Origin: Bradyrhizobium algeriense
Lineage (GTDB): Bacteria > Pseudomonadota > Alphaproteobacteria > Rhizobiales > Xanthobacteraceae
Length of the DNA stretch: 64,000 bases
Reading direction: 5' to 3'
Assembly: GCF_003062295.1 (NCBI RefSeq)
Contig: NZ_PYCN01000013.1
Coordinates: forward strand, 62,001 to 126,000
The first letter of the stretch is position 1. Every line of letters begins with the position of its first letter. The position numbers were made by a program, and so were the translations under genes. The notes beneath the pieces were generated by a model, which was not told the DNA's origin, searched no databases, and was given only the letters and a program-made list of their open reading frames with translations. Positions 23,920 to 34,400 of this stretch are shown here, one piece after another.

Positions 23920-25866
23920 TCAGACCGCCCTGCGAACGCCGCTTTCCGCCCTCGCCCCTACCAGCTCGTAGACCTGGGCCTCCGCTGCGAATCCCTTGGG
24001 CTTGATTCGATCCACGCTCCGAAACACGAAGCGCGGCTCGACGCGCTGCTTGACGGCCTCACTCACGAGCGCGGTTGTTTGGTATTGCTTGTTCAGGGAT
24101 TCAAGGCGCGCTGCGAGATTAACGGCCGCCCCCAGTACCGTGTAATTCATCCGGTCGGACGAGCCTATATTGCCGACCACGACATCGCCGACATGCACTC
24201 CAAACCGCGTGTGATAGGCGGGCCATCCCTCGCGCTCGAATTCGGTATTGAGTTCGCGGTTGGCCTCGATGCAGGCAAGAACCGCGGCGCAGGCATTCGC
24301 GACATGATCGTCGTCCTCGATCGGCGCATTCCATATCGCCATCACGGCGTCGCCGATGAATTTGTCGACAGTGCCCTTGTTCGCCATGATGGCCTCTGAC
24401 ATTACCGCGAAGTAGCGTGAGGTGAACTGCATAACCTGGGCCGGGTCGCGATGCTCGGTGATGCCGGTGAAGTTGGCGACGTCGGTAAACAGGATCGTCA
24501 CCTCGCGCCGCGTACCGCCGAGCGTCATCGCGTTCCCGGTTTCGACGAGTTGCTGGACGAGACGTTTCGGAACAAAGTTCGAGAATGTCCGGATCAGCGT
24601 GCGCATGGTGGAGACCGAGCGTCCCAGTTCGTCGATTTCGCGAATCGGCGAATGCAGCTGCGCACTATTCGTAAACCGGAATTTCTGGATATTGTCGGTC
24701 TCCCGGGCAAGCTCCCTCAGCGACCCCGAAAGCATCGATCCCAGCGCGAACGCAATCGGCAGCACGGCCAGCACGAAGGCGATGGCGACGACGAACAGCC
24801 TCCGCCGGTCGCCCTCGATTTGAGCATAGAACTCATCGACGGGCGCAAACAGGCCGAGGTTCAGATTCGCGGCGCCGGCCAGCGCGATCGGATGGAACGC
24901 GGCTGCATAGGTCCTGCCGTTGCCGTCGCGGAAAAACTGCTGCGCCACGCCACTCTGCCGCCAGGCACTGATCGCGGCGGATATGCCGATGGTATCGATG
25001 GCACTGAGGCGCGGCAGTTCACCCGGCTGGCCGCTGCGGTTCGCCGCTTCCATCAAGTTTCGCATATCCGGATGCACAAGCACGCGGCCCGCATCGTCAA
25101 ACAGAAAGGCGAGACCGGATTTGCCAATTTGCTGCTTGCGCAACATGGCTTCGGCTTCGCCGAGCAATATATCTCCCGCCACCACGCCGCGACGGCCGCC
25201 GTCGATCGGAACGCGGACCGTGTAGCCAGCCTCTCCGGTGGCAAAGAACACGTAGGGCTCGGTGAGCAGGCCGGCGTTGGGCTCGTAGGCATCCTTGAAC
25301 CACGGCCTCTCGCGCGGGTCGAAGTCCGTGCGGCCTGGATGCTGAGAAATGGATGCGAGCGTATCGGACAGAAAATGGATGGAGGAAACGGGTTTCCCGC
25401 CATCCCCGGCCTTCGCGATGATGACGAGGCGAAATTTGGCGTCATCCGGGGCCCCGAGGCGCGATTTCCCCACACTGCCCGCGCGATCGATGAAATCCAT
25501 CTCCAGGAAGCTGCCGTCGTCATAACCGATATAGAGGTTATAGAGCTGCTTGTTGTTTCGCAGCATCGATGCCAGCACGACGTGCAGCCGCGGATTATCC
25601 CTGATATCTCCTTGCTGAACCGAGGTCAGTCCCCGAAGGATATCGAGACTGTCGCGCGCGGTCTTGAGCCGGGCATCGATGCGATCGGCCGAGAGTTGCG
25701 CCACCGTGTCGAGAAACGAGCTGGCGGCGGAACGCGTGATCGAGGTGACCCGGACGAAGCTGAGATAGACCAGCGCCAGACCGACGAACAGGACAATGCC
25801 GACGAACAGCGCGATGATCGATGTTCTGAAGCCGACGTGGAAGCGTGGTTCGGACGACATTGGCAC
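23920..25866 (-). CDS. Membrane adenylate cyclase, dCache-HAMP-class III cyclase
   Basis: 648 aa. TM1 is at about residues 15-40, followed by an extracytoplasmic double-Cache sensor (QLYNLYIGYDDGSFLEMDF, FDPRERPWFKDA, then the membrane-distal DDAGRVLVHPD), TM2 near 365-385, a HAMP-like segment, and a C-terminal class III cyclase domain. Metal aspartates are in ILFTDVANFTG and KFIGDAVMAIW. Substrate residues are Lys in TVDKFIGD and Thr in MNYTVLG, the pair expected for ATP, and Asn/Arg of VNLAARLE complete the site. It should therefore make cAMP in response to a small periplasmic ligand. The start is GTG at 25866 (GGAG 6 nt upstream); an ATG at 25860 is close. Confidence 0.9.
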   Translation of the reverse strand: MPMSSEPRFHVGFRTSIIALFVGIVLFVGLALVYLSFVRVTSITRSAASSFLDTVAQLSADRIDARLKTARDSLDILRGLTSVQQGDIRDNPRLHVVLASMLRNNKQLYNLYIGYDDGSFLEMDFIDRAGSVGKSRLGAPDDAKFRLVIIAKAGDGGKPVSSIHFLSDTLASISQHPGRTDFDPRERPWFKDAYEPNAGLLTEPYVFFATGEAGYTVRVPIDGGRRGVVAGDILLGEAEAMLRKQQIGKSGLAFLFDDAGRVLVHPDMRNLMEAANRSGQPGELPRLSAIDTIGISAAISAWRQSGVAQQFFRDGNGRTYAAAFHPIALAGAANLNLGLFAPVDEFYAQIEGDRRRLFVVAIAFVLAVLPIAFALGSMLSGSLRELARETDNIQKFRFTNSAQLHSPIREIDELGRSVSTMRTLIRTFSNFVPKRLVQQLVETGNAMTLGGTRREVTILFTDVANFTGITEHRDPAQVMQFTSRYFAVMSEAIMANKGTVDKFIGDAVMAIWNAPIEDDDHVANACAAVLACIEANRELNTEFEREGWPAYHTRFGVHVGDVVVGNIGSSDRMNYTVLGAAVNLAARLESLNKQYQTTALVSEAVKQRVEPRFVFRSVDRIKPKGFAAEAQVYELVGARAESGVRRAV

Positions 25867-26060
25867 CGCCTGCTCCTTCCCGCCGGAGTCGCATTGCGAG
25901 GCCGGCCTTGCACCAAAAGACCGCCCTCTATTCCCGCCGCTTCATGTCCACCGCCGTCCAGGCCCTTCGCATCGGGCCTCAGCCGGCGTTCTATCGAACT
26001 TGCCGCCCACTGATGCCAACGGCACCGCCGTTTGCGCCTGGCCAGGCGCGAAGGCGAAAA

Positions 26061-27050
26061 TCAAGACGCGAGCGGTTTCCTGGCGACGCAGCGGAATCCA
26101 ACGTGACAGGCCGACGTATGGACGGGTTCGGCGTGACGCGCCGCGGGACGGTAGCGGCGACAATAATTGGGCGCGCAGAGATGCGAGCCGCCCTTGAGCA
26201 CCTTGCGAGGAATTTTGATGTCGGGCAGCCGAGGATCGTAGCTGGCGTCCTCGTTGCCGCCACGCGGATTTTGCGGAATGCAGCACGCCTTCGCTGCGTC
26301 GGTTTCGCGGTTCGGCGAGTACCAGTCGCAAGTCCATTCCCAGACATTGCCGATCATGTCTTGCAGCCCGTAACCATTGGGCGGAAAGGCCGTCACCGGG
26401 GAAGTGTGTTCGTAGCCGTCTTCGTTATGTTTGTGCCGTGGAAAGTCGCCCTGCCAGGTGTTGGCCATGGATAAGCCATCGGGCATGAACACGTCGCCCC
26501 AGGCGAATTCAGCGCCGTCCAGTCCGCCGCGCGCGGCAAATTCCCATTCCGCTTCCGTCGGCAGGTCCTTGCCCGCCCATTTGGCATAGGCGATTGCGTC
26601 GGAAAACGAGACGTGTACGACAGGGTAATCATCGAGCCCATGGATGCTGGTCTTGGGACCATAGGGATGGCGCCAGTCTGCGCCCTCCAAAAAGAACCAC
26701 CACTGGCTCCGGTCGCACAGATCGAACGTCGACCTCGGCCGCATGAACACGAGGGAGCCTGCATGGAGCATATGCGGCAGGGCGCCGGGATACTCCTTCG
26801 GGTCGGGCGGAGCTTCCGCCGTCGTCACATGGCCGGTCGCCAGCACGAATTGGCTGAATTGCCGGTTCGTTACGGGCGTCCGGTCGATCCAGAAGCCGTC
26901 GACCGCAACCTGGCGGCTTGGCGCCTCCTCGGGATAGTGCCTGTCGGATCCCATGCGAAATGTGCCACCGGGAATCCAGACCAAGCCGCCGGCGCGATCA
27001 TCGGAGGATCGAACGCACTGCTCCTTGTCCACCCGCAGCATCATCGTCAT
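26061..27050 (-). CDS. Formylglycine-generating enzyme family protein (SUMF1-like)
   Basis: 329 aa. The family converts a Cys of type I sulfatases (or of similar targets) to formylglycine. The N-terminal WIPGGTFRMGSDRHYPEEAP, central LPTEAEWEFAARGGLDGAEFAWGD (shown here in parts), GNVWEWTCDWY and C-terminal GFRCVARKP blocks are all present. The two copper-binding active-site cysteines align as Cys292 and Cys297 in GGSHLCAPNYCRRYRPAAR, the same spacing as in characterised enzymes, so this is likely a true FGE and not a Cys-less paralogue. No sulfatase gene is visible nearby. Several ATGs cluster at the start and no clear ribosome site was found. Confidence 0.87.
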   Translation of the reverse strand: MTMMLRVDKEQCVRSSDDRAGGLVWIPGGTFRMGSDRHYPEEAPSRQVAVDGFWIDRTPVTNRQFSQFVLATGHVTTAEAPPDPKEYPGALPHMLHAGSLVFMRPRSTFDLCDRSQWWFFLEGADWRHPYGPKTSIHGLDDYPVVHVSFSDAIAYAKWAGKDLPTEAEWEFAARGGLDGAEFAWGDVFMPDGLSMANTWQGDFPRHKHNEDGYEHTSPVTAFPPNGYGLQDMIGNVWEWTCDWYSPNRETDAAKACCIPQNPRGGNEDASYDPRLPDIKIPRKVLKGGSHLCAPNYCRRYRPAARHAEPVHTSACHVGFRCVARKPLAS

Positions 27051-27523
27051 GGCATTTAAACCGGTTCTTTAATCCCGTTGCCGTGGATAGCGCCCCATGA
27101 ATCCCGGTCCTTCGGCTTTTGCATTCACCTTGCGGATAATCCCGATCAGATGACCGGCAAATTCCCCTTCCTTGACTGCTATTTAGGCTGATTCTTTCAA
27201 CCTAACCGAAGTCAGCGCTGCTGTGATGTACAGTTTGTGCCAATCTTCGAAAGATCGCTCTTCTTCGTTGAAAACGCTGCTTCATAATCGTTGATCATTC
27301 GGCCGCTGCGAAGACAGACTTGTCCGACAATTCAAATCAAAGCTTTGCGCCGGGCACGAAACGGCGGCTGCCGCAGGCAGAAGCGAAAAGGCCAAATTCC
27401 AAGGCGACACAACGACCTGCACTTCGATTCAGACGCACTCTGTTGAATGCTATGGGATCGGACGACGTCCGTTGCGTCCGCAGTCCGACAGAGAACGATC
27501 CAACGGGCCGATCGAGCCCGCCG
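27051..27523. other. Non-coding region between the GH15 and FGE-like genes
   Basis: 473 nt without a gene I can support. The segment 27160-27330 is AT-richer than its surroundings. A small inverted repeat, TAGGCTGA at 27184-27191 and TCAACCTA at 27197-27204 (7 of 8 pairs), may be an operator or part of a promoter for the minus-strand FGE-like gene. A 78-codon minus-strand ORF at 27337-27573 overlaps the end of the GH15 gene and has Arg/Ser-rich shadow composition. Confidence 0.35.
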
Positions 27524-29323
27524 CTACTTCGAGCGTTGCTTCGCCGGCTTCTCGGTCGAGAGCTTCGTTGCACTCAAATTATGCGCGGTATTGATCAGCG
27601 CGATGTGCGTCAGCGCCTGCGGGAAATTTCCGGTCTGGCGGCCGGCGGCCGTATCGTACTCCTCGGCCAGGAGGCCGAGATCGTTGGCGACCGCGACCAC
27701 GCGGGTAAACAGCTCTTGCGCGCGAGCGAACTCGCCCGCCAGCACATAGGCGTCCGCCAGCCATAGCGTGCAGGCGAGGAACGCGCCTTCGGCCGGTTGC
27801 TGCTCCACTTCACGGGGATCATGCCGCAGCACAAATTCGTCGCGCATCAGGTGCTGTTCGACCGCGGCGAGCGTGCCGCGCACGCGGGGATCTTCCGGCG
27901 GCAGGAAACCGACCGACGGCAGCAACAGGATAGAGGCGTCGAGCATCTTTGAGCCATAGGACTCGACGAAGGAATTTAGTTCGGGATCAAAACCCCTGGC
28001 GCAGACGTCGTGATGAATGGCGTCGCGCAGCACACGCCACTTCGTAAGCGGCGCCTTGAAGCCGAAAGTCTCCGCGCTCTTGATGCCGCGGTCGAACGCG
28101 ACCCAGGTCATCACTTTCGAAGAGACATAGTGCTTGCCCGCGCCGCGGCGCTCCCAGATGCCGTGATCCGGCTGGTCCCACCGTCCGGCAAGGTGCTGCA
28201 GCACGGCGCATTCCATCGCCCAGCTGGTTTCATCCAGTTCGAGTTTTGCCACGCGCCACTGGTGAAAGGCGTCGATCAGTTCGCCGTAGACGTCGAGCTG
28301 CAGTTGCGCATGCGCGGCGTTGCCGACCCGCACCGGCTTTGCGCCTTCGTAGCCGGGCAGCCATGTGGCCTCCCATTCCAGCAGGCGGCGCTGGCCCATG
28401 ATGCCGTACATGATCTGCATGTTGGCAGGAGATCCCGCCGCCGCCCGTAACAGCCAGCGGTGCCAGGCGGAAGCTTCCTCCGTGTAGCCAGAGTTCATCA
28501 GCGCCAGCAGCGTGAAGGTGGCGTCGCGCAGCCAGCAGAAGCGATAGTCCCAGTTTCTGGCGCCGCCGAGCTTTTCCGGCAGCGAGGTCGTTGGCGCGGC
28601 CACGATGCCGCCGGTCGGCGCATAGGTCTGCGCCTTCAGCGCGATCAGCGAGCGCATCACGAGGTCGCGGTACTCGCCTTCATATGTGCAGCGGCTGCAC
28701 CATTCGGTCCAGAATGCCTCGGTGTCCTGCAAGGCGTCTACAGGATTGATCGGCTTCGGCACCGGCAGGTGCGAGGGGCCGTAGGTCAGCACGAAGGGAA
28801 CAGTGTCACCCTCGCCGACCTCGAAATCGGCGACCGTCGTCAGGTCCTCGCCGCGGGTCTCGACCGGCGTCCGCAACACCGTCATGTCCTGCCCGCAGAT
28901 CGCCAGCAGCGCCGAACCGTCTTCGTTTCTCTTGACCCAGGGAATATCGACGCCGAAGCCGAAGCGGATCACCAGTTGCATGTGCATCCTGACGCGGCCG
29001 CGAACGCCGCGCACCAGCCGCACCACATCGGAGGCGTTGCCGCGCGGCGGCATGAAATCGATCAGTTCAACCGCGCCACCAGCCGTCTCGAACCGGGTTT
29101 CCAGAATCAGGGTGTCGTCCCAATAGCGCCGCGAGGTGCCGGTAATCTCGTCGGCCGGCGCGATCAACCAGCGGCCGTGCTTCTCGGTGCCGAGAAGTGC
29201 GGCAAAGCAGGCGTCGGAATCGAAGGCCGGCCAGCACAGCCAGTCGATCGATCCGTTCCGGCCGACCAGCGCCGCGGTCTCGCAATCGCCGATCAGCCCA
29301 TAATCTTCGATCCGGCACGACAA
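27524..29323 (-). CDS. Glycoside hydrolase family 15 protein (glucoamylase- or trehalase-like)
   Basis: 599 aa. The N-terminal beta-sandwich begins IEDYGLIGDCETAALVGRNG and the (alpha/alpha)6 barrel has the signature GGARNWDYRFCWLRDATFTL near residue 255, typical of bacterial GH15. The start is TTG at 29323: an in-frame stop lies just upstream and the N-terminus matches the family. GH15 members release glucose from alpha-glucans, and some actinobacterial ones hydrolyse trehalose. Being next to malQ and the treS/treYZ cluster, either glucoamylase or trehalase activity is plausible. Cytoplasmic, as no signal peptide is seen. It lies downstream of malQ on the same strand, separated by a repeat element. 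Confidence 0.9.
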   Translation of the reverse strand: MSCRIEDYGLIGDCETAALVGRNGSIDWLCWPAFDSDACFAALLGTEKHGRWLIAPADEITGTSRRYWDDTLILETRFETAGGAVELIDFMPPRGNASDVVRLVRGVRGRVRMHMQLVIRFGFGVDIPWVKRNEDGSALLAICGQDMTVLRTPVETRGEDLTTVADFEVGEGDTVPFVLTYGPSHLPVPKPINPVDALQDTEAFWTEWCSRCTYEGEYRDLVMRSLIALKAQTYAPTGGIVAAPTTSLPEKLGGARNWDYRFCWLRDATFTLLALMNSGYTEEASAWHRWLLRAAAGSPANMQIMYGIMGQRRLLEWEATWLPGYEGAKPVRVGNAAHAQLQLDVYGELIDAFHQWRVAKLELDETSWAMECAVLQHLAGRWDQPDHGIWERRGAGKHYVSSKVMTWVAFDRGIKSAETFGFKAPLTKWRVLRDAIHHDVCARGFDPELNSFVESYGSKMLDASILLLPSVGFLPPEDPRVRGTLAAVEQHLMRDEFVLRHDPREVEQQPAEGAFLACTLWLADAYVLAGEFARAQELFTRVVAVANDLGLLAEEYDTAAGRQTGNFPQALTHIALINTAHNLSATKLSTEKPAKQRSK

Positions 29324-29337
29324 GGTGTTTCACCACT

Positions 29338-29436
29338 AGAGCGGGATGACATTTCTTCGAACTGTCATCCCGCTCTACCTTCATCCTTGAGCATGATCTT
29401 TTCGAAAAACCGGCAACCACTTTTCCGGATCATGCT
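29338..29436. repeat. Composite palindromic repeat between malQ and the GH15 gene
   Basis: Two palindromes in tandem. AGAGCGGGATGAC (29338-29350) pairs perfectly with GTCATCCCGCTCT (29364-29376). Then GAGCATGATC (29389-29398) pairs with the end of CCGGATCATGCT (29425-29436), with an internal CGAAAAACCGG/CCACTTTTCCGG region. This is a familiar Bradyrhizobium/RIME-like intergenic element. The first hairpin could also act as a terminator or mRNA-stability structure after malQ. Confidence 0.75.
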
Positions 29437-29439
29437 GTA

Positions 29440-31389
29440 TCAGAGCGCCGCGCGCGACCGCTCATGTGTTGCCGCCTTGAGCGCGGTGACGTCGACCGTC
29501 GATGTCATATCCTCGAGCGACACCGGAAGCCGCCGCCGCCAGTTCGGATGTTCGTTGACGGTACCGGGGATGTTGGGCTGGTCGACCACCCCGAGCAGGT
29601 CCTCCAGCGAGACCGCGAGCAGCCGCGACTTGGTTCGCGCCAGGAAATTCGCCACCGAATAGAGATCGTTGCGCTCGATGGCGTGATGACGCAGCACCTC
29701 GTCCAGCATGGCAAGCGCACGCCAGCGCGCATCGTCGCTTTCCCCCGGATCGATGCCGAGCGAGCGCTTCAGCTTCAGATCGCCGAACGAGCGCCAGCCG
29801 GCATAGGTCGAGAGGTCATGGGTGTTGAAGGTGACGAGCGCATTGGTCAAATAATGATCGATGTTGCGGAACGAGCCGGCATCGTCGCGCTCGAACATCA
29901 TCACGAGATACGACCAGATGCCCCAATCGGCGATCTGGTCGCGAAAGCCTTCCGGCACGGTGCCGAGGTCTTCGCCGATCACGACGCAGCGATTCGCAAC
30001 GCTTTCCAGCGCAGTCGCCGCCAGCAGCGCTTCGAACGGCATCTGCACATAGACGCCGTCGCGTGCGCTGAAGCCTTGCGGCACCAGATAGAGCCGCTTC
30101 AACCCGAGCACGTGATCGAGACGGATGGCGCCGGCGTGGCGCATCGCGGCGCGCAGCATGTCGCGGTATGGCGCAAAGGACTCAAGCTCAAGCCCAGCGG
30201 CATTGAAGCCGGCGAGGCCCCAGGTCTGGCCGGCGGTGTTGAGCGGATCGGGCGGCGCGCCGACGCCGAGATGGCGGGAGATTGCGACCTGCTCGTTCCA
30301 GGCGTCGAACCCGTCGGCCTGCACGCCGACCGCGACGTCGAGATAGAGCCCGACCTTCAAGCCGAGCCGCTTCGCCAGATCGGCGGCGGCCCCCAACTGC
30401 CGGTCGGCGGTCCATTGCACGAATTCGACGAACTCGATTTCGCCGGCGTCCTCACCCTGGCGCAACGCGTCGCATCCGGCGTCGTCCGGTTGCCGCCACT
30501 CTACCGGCCATTCCCACCACGGCTTGCCGAATTTGTGCCGGAGCACCTCGAAGCAGGCAAAGTGCGACAGCAAAGTGCCGCGTTCGGCGCGGAATTTGTC
30601 AAAATCCTGTTGGCGGGCCGGCTTGGCGTTGGCCTTGAATGCAGCAAAGGCCCTGCGCAGCGCCCGCCACTTGAGGCCGGCGACGCTGACGTAATCGACG
30701 GCATCGCTTGCCCGCAATGGCGCCAGCGCCTCGCTTGTTTCTGAATCGGGCTGAAATTCGGGCAGCTTTTCGACGTCGATATAGAGCGCGTTGAGAAACA
30801 GCCGGCTGTTCGGCGAATACGGGCTGCAATCGTCCGGGCGATCGTCGAACAGGGTGTGCAGCGGATTGAGGCCGACACCGTCGGCGCCGAGATGATCGGC
30901 AAGCTCGATCAGGTTGGCGAGGTCCGTGAAGTCGCCCATGCCCCAGTTGCGCGCGGAGCGGACGCCGTAAAGCTGGACCGCGAGCAGCCAGCAGCGGTCG
31001 AATTCACCACCAAACGCCCTTTCCGGCGCCGAAATCAGCGGCACATCCTCGGCGGTCGAGGCGTCGCTCACCTGAAGCCGGTAGGCGCCAGGCGGCAGGT
31101 CCCTGGGCCAGTCGATGGCGTGATCGGAGCTCTCGCCCCTGGCGATAACGCCCGATTCCGCAACGATTTTCCACTCCACCGGAAGCCTGGCGGTAGCCGG
31201 GAGCTCGGTTCGCGACGGCCGCCCGGACCGGACCACCACGGGGTGGCCGAGCAGCGGTCCCGGCGCCTGCGGCGGCAGCGCATCCAGGATAATTTTGAGC
31301 GCGGCGGCGTCCGTCACACGGCGGTGACCCTGACCGTCCAGGAACTCGGTCTGGATTCCCTGGGCTTTGGCTTGAGCAAAAAGGTCCAT
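29440..31389 (-). CDS. malQ: 4-alpha-glucanotransferase (amylomaltase)
   Basis: 649 aa, GH77. It transfers alpha-1,4-glucan segments between maltodextrins and releases glucose. Family blocks are SPYSPNSRLFLNALYIDVE near residue 200, the nucleophile region IRLDHVLGLKRLYLVPQG, and the acid/base region VVIGEDLGTVPEGFRD. The N-terminal extension of about 120 residues with a beta domain fits the MalQ type of proteobacteria. The start is taken as the ATG at 31389; a GTG at 31407 is the alternative and neither has a strong ribosome site. It is divergent from treS with 72 nt between the starts, so the promoters are shared. Confidence 0.93.
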   Translation of the reverse strand: MDLFAQAKAQGIQTEFLDGQGHRRVTDAAALKIILDALPPQAPGPLLGHPVVVRSGRPSRTELPATARLPVEWKIVAESGVIARGESSDHAIDWPRDLPPGAYRLQVSDASTAEDVPLISAPERAFGGEFDRCWLLAVQLYGVRSARNWGMGDFTDLANLIELADHLGADGVGLNPLHTLFDDRPDDCSPYSPNSRLFLNALYIDVEKLPEFQPDSETSEALAPLRASDAVDYVSVAGLKWRALRRAFAAFKANAKPARQQDFDKFRAERGTLLSHFACFEVLRHKFGKPWWEWPVEWRQPDDAGCDALRQGEDAGEIEFVEFVQWTADRQLGAAADLAKRLGLKVGLYLDVAVGVQADGFDAWNEQVAISRHLGVGAPPDPLNTAGQTWGLAGFNAAGLELESFAPYRDMLRAAMRHAGAIRLDHVLGLKRLYLVPQGFSARDGVYVQMPFEALLAATALESVANRCVVIGEDLGTVPEGFRDQIADWGIWSYLVMMFERDDAGSFRNIDHYLTNALVTFNTHDLSTYAGWRSFGDLKLKRSLGIDPGESDDARWRALAMLDEVLRHHAIERNDLYSVANFLARTKSRLLAVSLEDLLGVVDQPNIPGTVNEHPNWRRRLPVSLEDMTSTVDVTALKAATHERSRAAL

Positions 31390-31461
31390 TCGGCATGTAC
31401 TTTGCACGCAAACATCAAACCGATGTCGCGAAATTGTCTAATTAGGGGAAGGAGATAGACG

Positions 31462-34400
31462 GTGTCTAACGCTCGGGCCCACCAACGGTTCCAAGGGAAC
31501 CAAAGCGAGTCGAGCGGCTTCTTATCTATGTCCGGAACGTCTCCCTTTCTGCAAACGAAACGGGGACGTCATTTCCATGGCAGTGGCATCACCGTGAACA
31601 AAAAAGCGCAAACCGCCGAGAGCTCCAACGCCGGCGTCTCCCTTTCTATCGACGGTGCCTATCCGCTGAATCCGGATAGCAGCCTTGTGGTCGAAGCAAA
31701 GCAGGTGCCAGCCACTGAGGCCGTCACCGACGAGCTCTGGTACAAGGACGCGATCATCTACCAGCTCCACGTCAAGGCCTTCGCCGACAGCAACAATGAC
31801 GGCATCGGCGACTTTGCCGGGCTGACCGAGAAACTGGGGTATCTGCAGGATCTCGGCGTCACCACGCTGTGGCTGTTGCCGTTCTACCCCTCCCCCGGCC
31901 GCGACGACGGCTATGACATCGCCGATTACGGCGACATCAACCCCGATTTCGGGACGATGAAGGATTTCCGCCGCTTCATCCAGGAAGCCAAGAAGCGCGG
32001 CCTGCGGGTCATCACCGAGCTCGTCATCAACCACACCTCCGACCAGCACGACTGGTTCAAGCGCGCCCGCCGCTCGGACCCGCATTCCTCTGCCCGCAAC
32101 TGGTATGTCTGGAGCGATACCGACCAGAAATATCCGGGCACGCGGATCATCTTCACCGACACCGAGAAATCGAACTGGACCTGGGATCCGGAAGCCGGCC
32201 AGTTTTACTGGCACCGCTTCTTCTCGCACCAGCCGGATCTCAATTTCGACAATCCGCGCGTGGTCAGCGCGCTGGTGCAGGTGATGAAGCGCTGGCTCGA
32301 CACCGGCGTCGACGGTTTCCGCCTCGACGCCATTCCCTATCTCTGTGAGCGCGACGGCACCAACAACGAGAACCTGCCCGAGACGCATGCCGTCATCAAA
32401 GGGCTGCGCCGCGAGCTCGACAATTACGCCAAAGGCAAGGTGCTGCTGGCCGAAGCCAATCAATGGCCGGAGGACGTGCAGGAATATTTCGGCCGCGGCG
32501 ACGAATGCCACATGGCCTATCATTTCCCGCTGATGCCGCGCATCTACATGGCGATCGCGCAGGAAGACCGCTTTCCGATCACCGACATCCTGCGCCAGAC
32601 GCCGGATATCCCGGGCAACTGCCAGTGGGCGCTGTTCCTGCGCAATCACGACGAGCTGACGCTGGAAATGGTCACCGATGTCGAGCGCGATTATTTGTGG
32701 TCGACCTATGCCAACGATCCGCGCGCCCGCATCAATGTCGGCATCCGCCGCCGCCTGGCGCCGCTGATGGACAATGACCGGCGCAAGATCGAATTGATGA
32801 ACTCGCTGCTGCTGTCGTTCCCGGGCACGCCGATCATCTATTACGGCGACGAGATCGGCATGGGCGACAACATCTATCTCGGCGACCGCAACGGAGTCCG
32901 CACGCCGATGCAATGGACGCCGGACCGCAATGGCGGCTTCTCCCGCGCCGACCCCGCCAGGCTCTACGCGCCGACCATCATGGACCCGGTCTATGGCTAT
33001 GAGTCCGTCAATGTCGAGGCGCAGTCGCGCAGCCTGTCCTCGCTGCTCTCAGCCACCAAGCGGCTGATCGCGGTCCGCAAATCCACGCTCGCCTTCGGCC
33101 GCGGCACCATGACGTTCATCCGCCCGGAAAACCGATCGGTGCTGTGCTATGTGCGCCAGTACCAGGGCGAAGTCATCCTGTGCGTGGCCAACCTGTCGCG
33201 ATCGGCGCAGGCGACCGAACTCGATCTTTCCGCCTTCAAGGACCGTATCCCGCTGGAAATGCTCGGCCGTACCCGCTTCCCGGCGATCGGCGAACTGCCC
33301 TACATGATCACGCTGGCGCCCTACGGCTTCTACTGGTTCGAACTGCAGGAGCGCGACAAATCGGCGCCGGTGGTGCAGCGCGCCGTGCCCGAGTTCGAAA
33401 CGCTTGTGGTGCCGCTGAACGCGACCTGGGTGTCGCTGGCGCGCGAACGCGGCGTGTTCGAGCGCGACGTGCTTCCGGGACATCTGGCGCGCAGCCGCTG
33501 GTATCCGGAACGATCGCCCAAGGCGATCCGTCCGACGCTTACTTCGGCCATTCCGTTCTGCGACATCGGCGACAACCGGCCGTGGCTCGCCTTTTTCGAA
33601 ACGACGCAGCGCGGCGTCAGCACGCGCTACGTGCTGCCGATGCAGATCGAATGGGTGCGCTTCGACCGCGAGCGCTACAACCCGCATGCGCTGGCCGCCG
33701 TTCGGCAAGGCGCCCGCGAAGGCACTCTGCTCGACGTCGCCACCGACCAGATCTTCATCTCGCTATTGTTGCGCAACCTGCAGCAATCGCTGACGGTCGA
33801 CGAGAGCGAACAGGGCTTGCGGCTCGAATTCCGGCCGACCAAGCGTTTCAGCGACAAGCCGATCCGGCAGCCCGAGCACATCCGCACCATCGAGTCCGAG
33901 CAGCCCCGCAGCACCGCCCTGGTGGATAACGACCATGTGGTCAAGATCTACCGGACGCTTCAGCCCGGCCCCAATCCCGAGATCGAGATCGGGCGCTTCC
34001 TCACCGATATCGCCAACTTTGCCAACACGCCGGCGCTGCTCGGCAGCGTCGAGCTGGTCGAGGGCAACGAGAAGAGCGCGATCGGCGTCGTTCACGCCTT
34101 CGTCGCCAATCAGGGCGACCTCTGGACCGTGAGTGCGGCCTATCTCGATCGCTTCGTCGAGGAGCAACGCCTGCTGGCGGTAAGCATGCACGCCGGCGAG
34201 CGCGAGGAAGAGACCCCCTATCTGCGTTACATGTCGCAGGCCGGGCGGCGCGTGGCCGAGCTGCATGTGGCGCTCGCCGGCAACAGCGAGATTGCCGAAT
34301 TCGCGCCGGAGCCGACCAGCCGCGACGACGTGCAGCGCTGGATCGACGATCTGACGCTATGCGCCGGCCGCGTCTTCGATGCGCTCCGGCAGCGGCGGGA

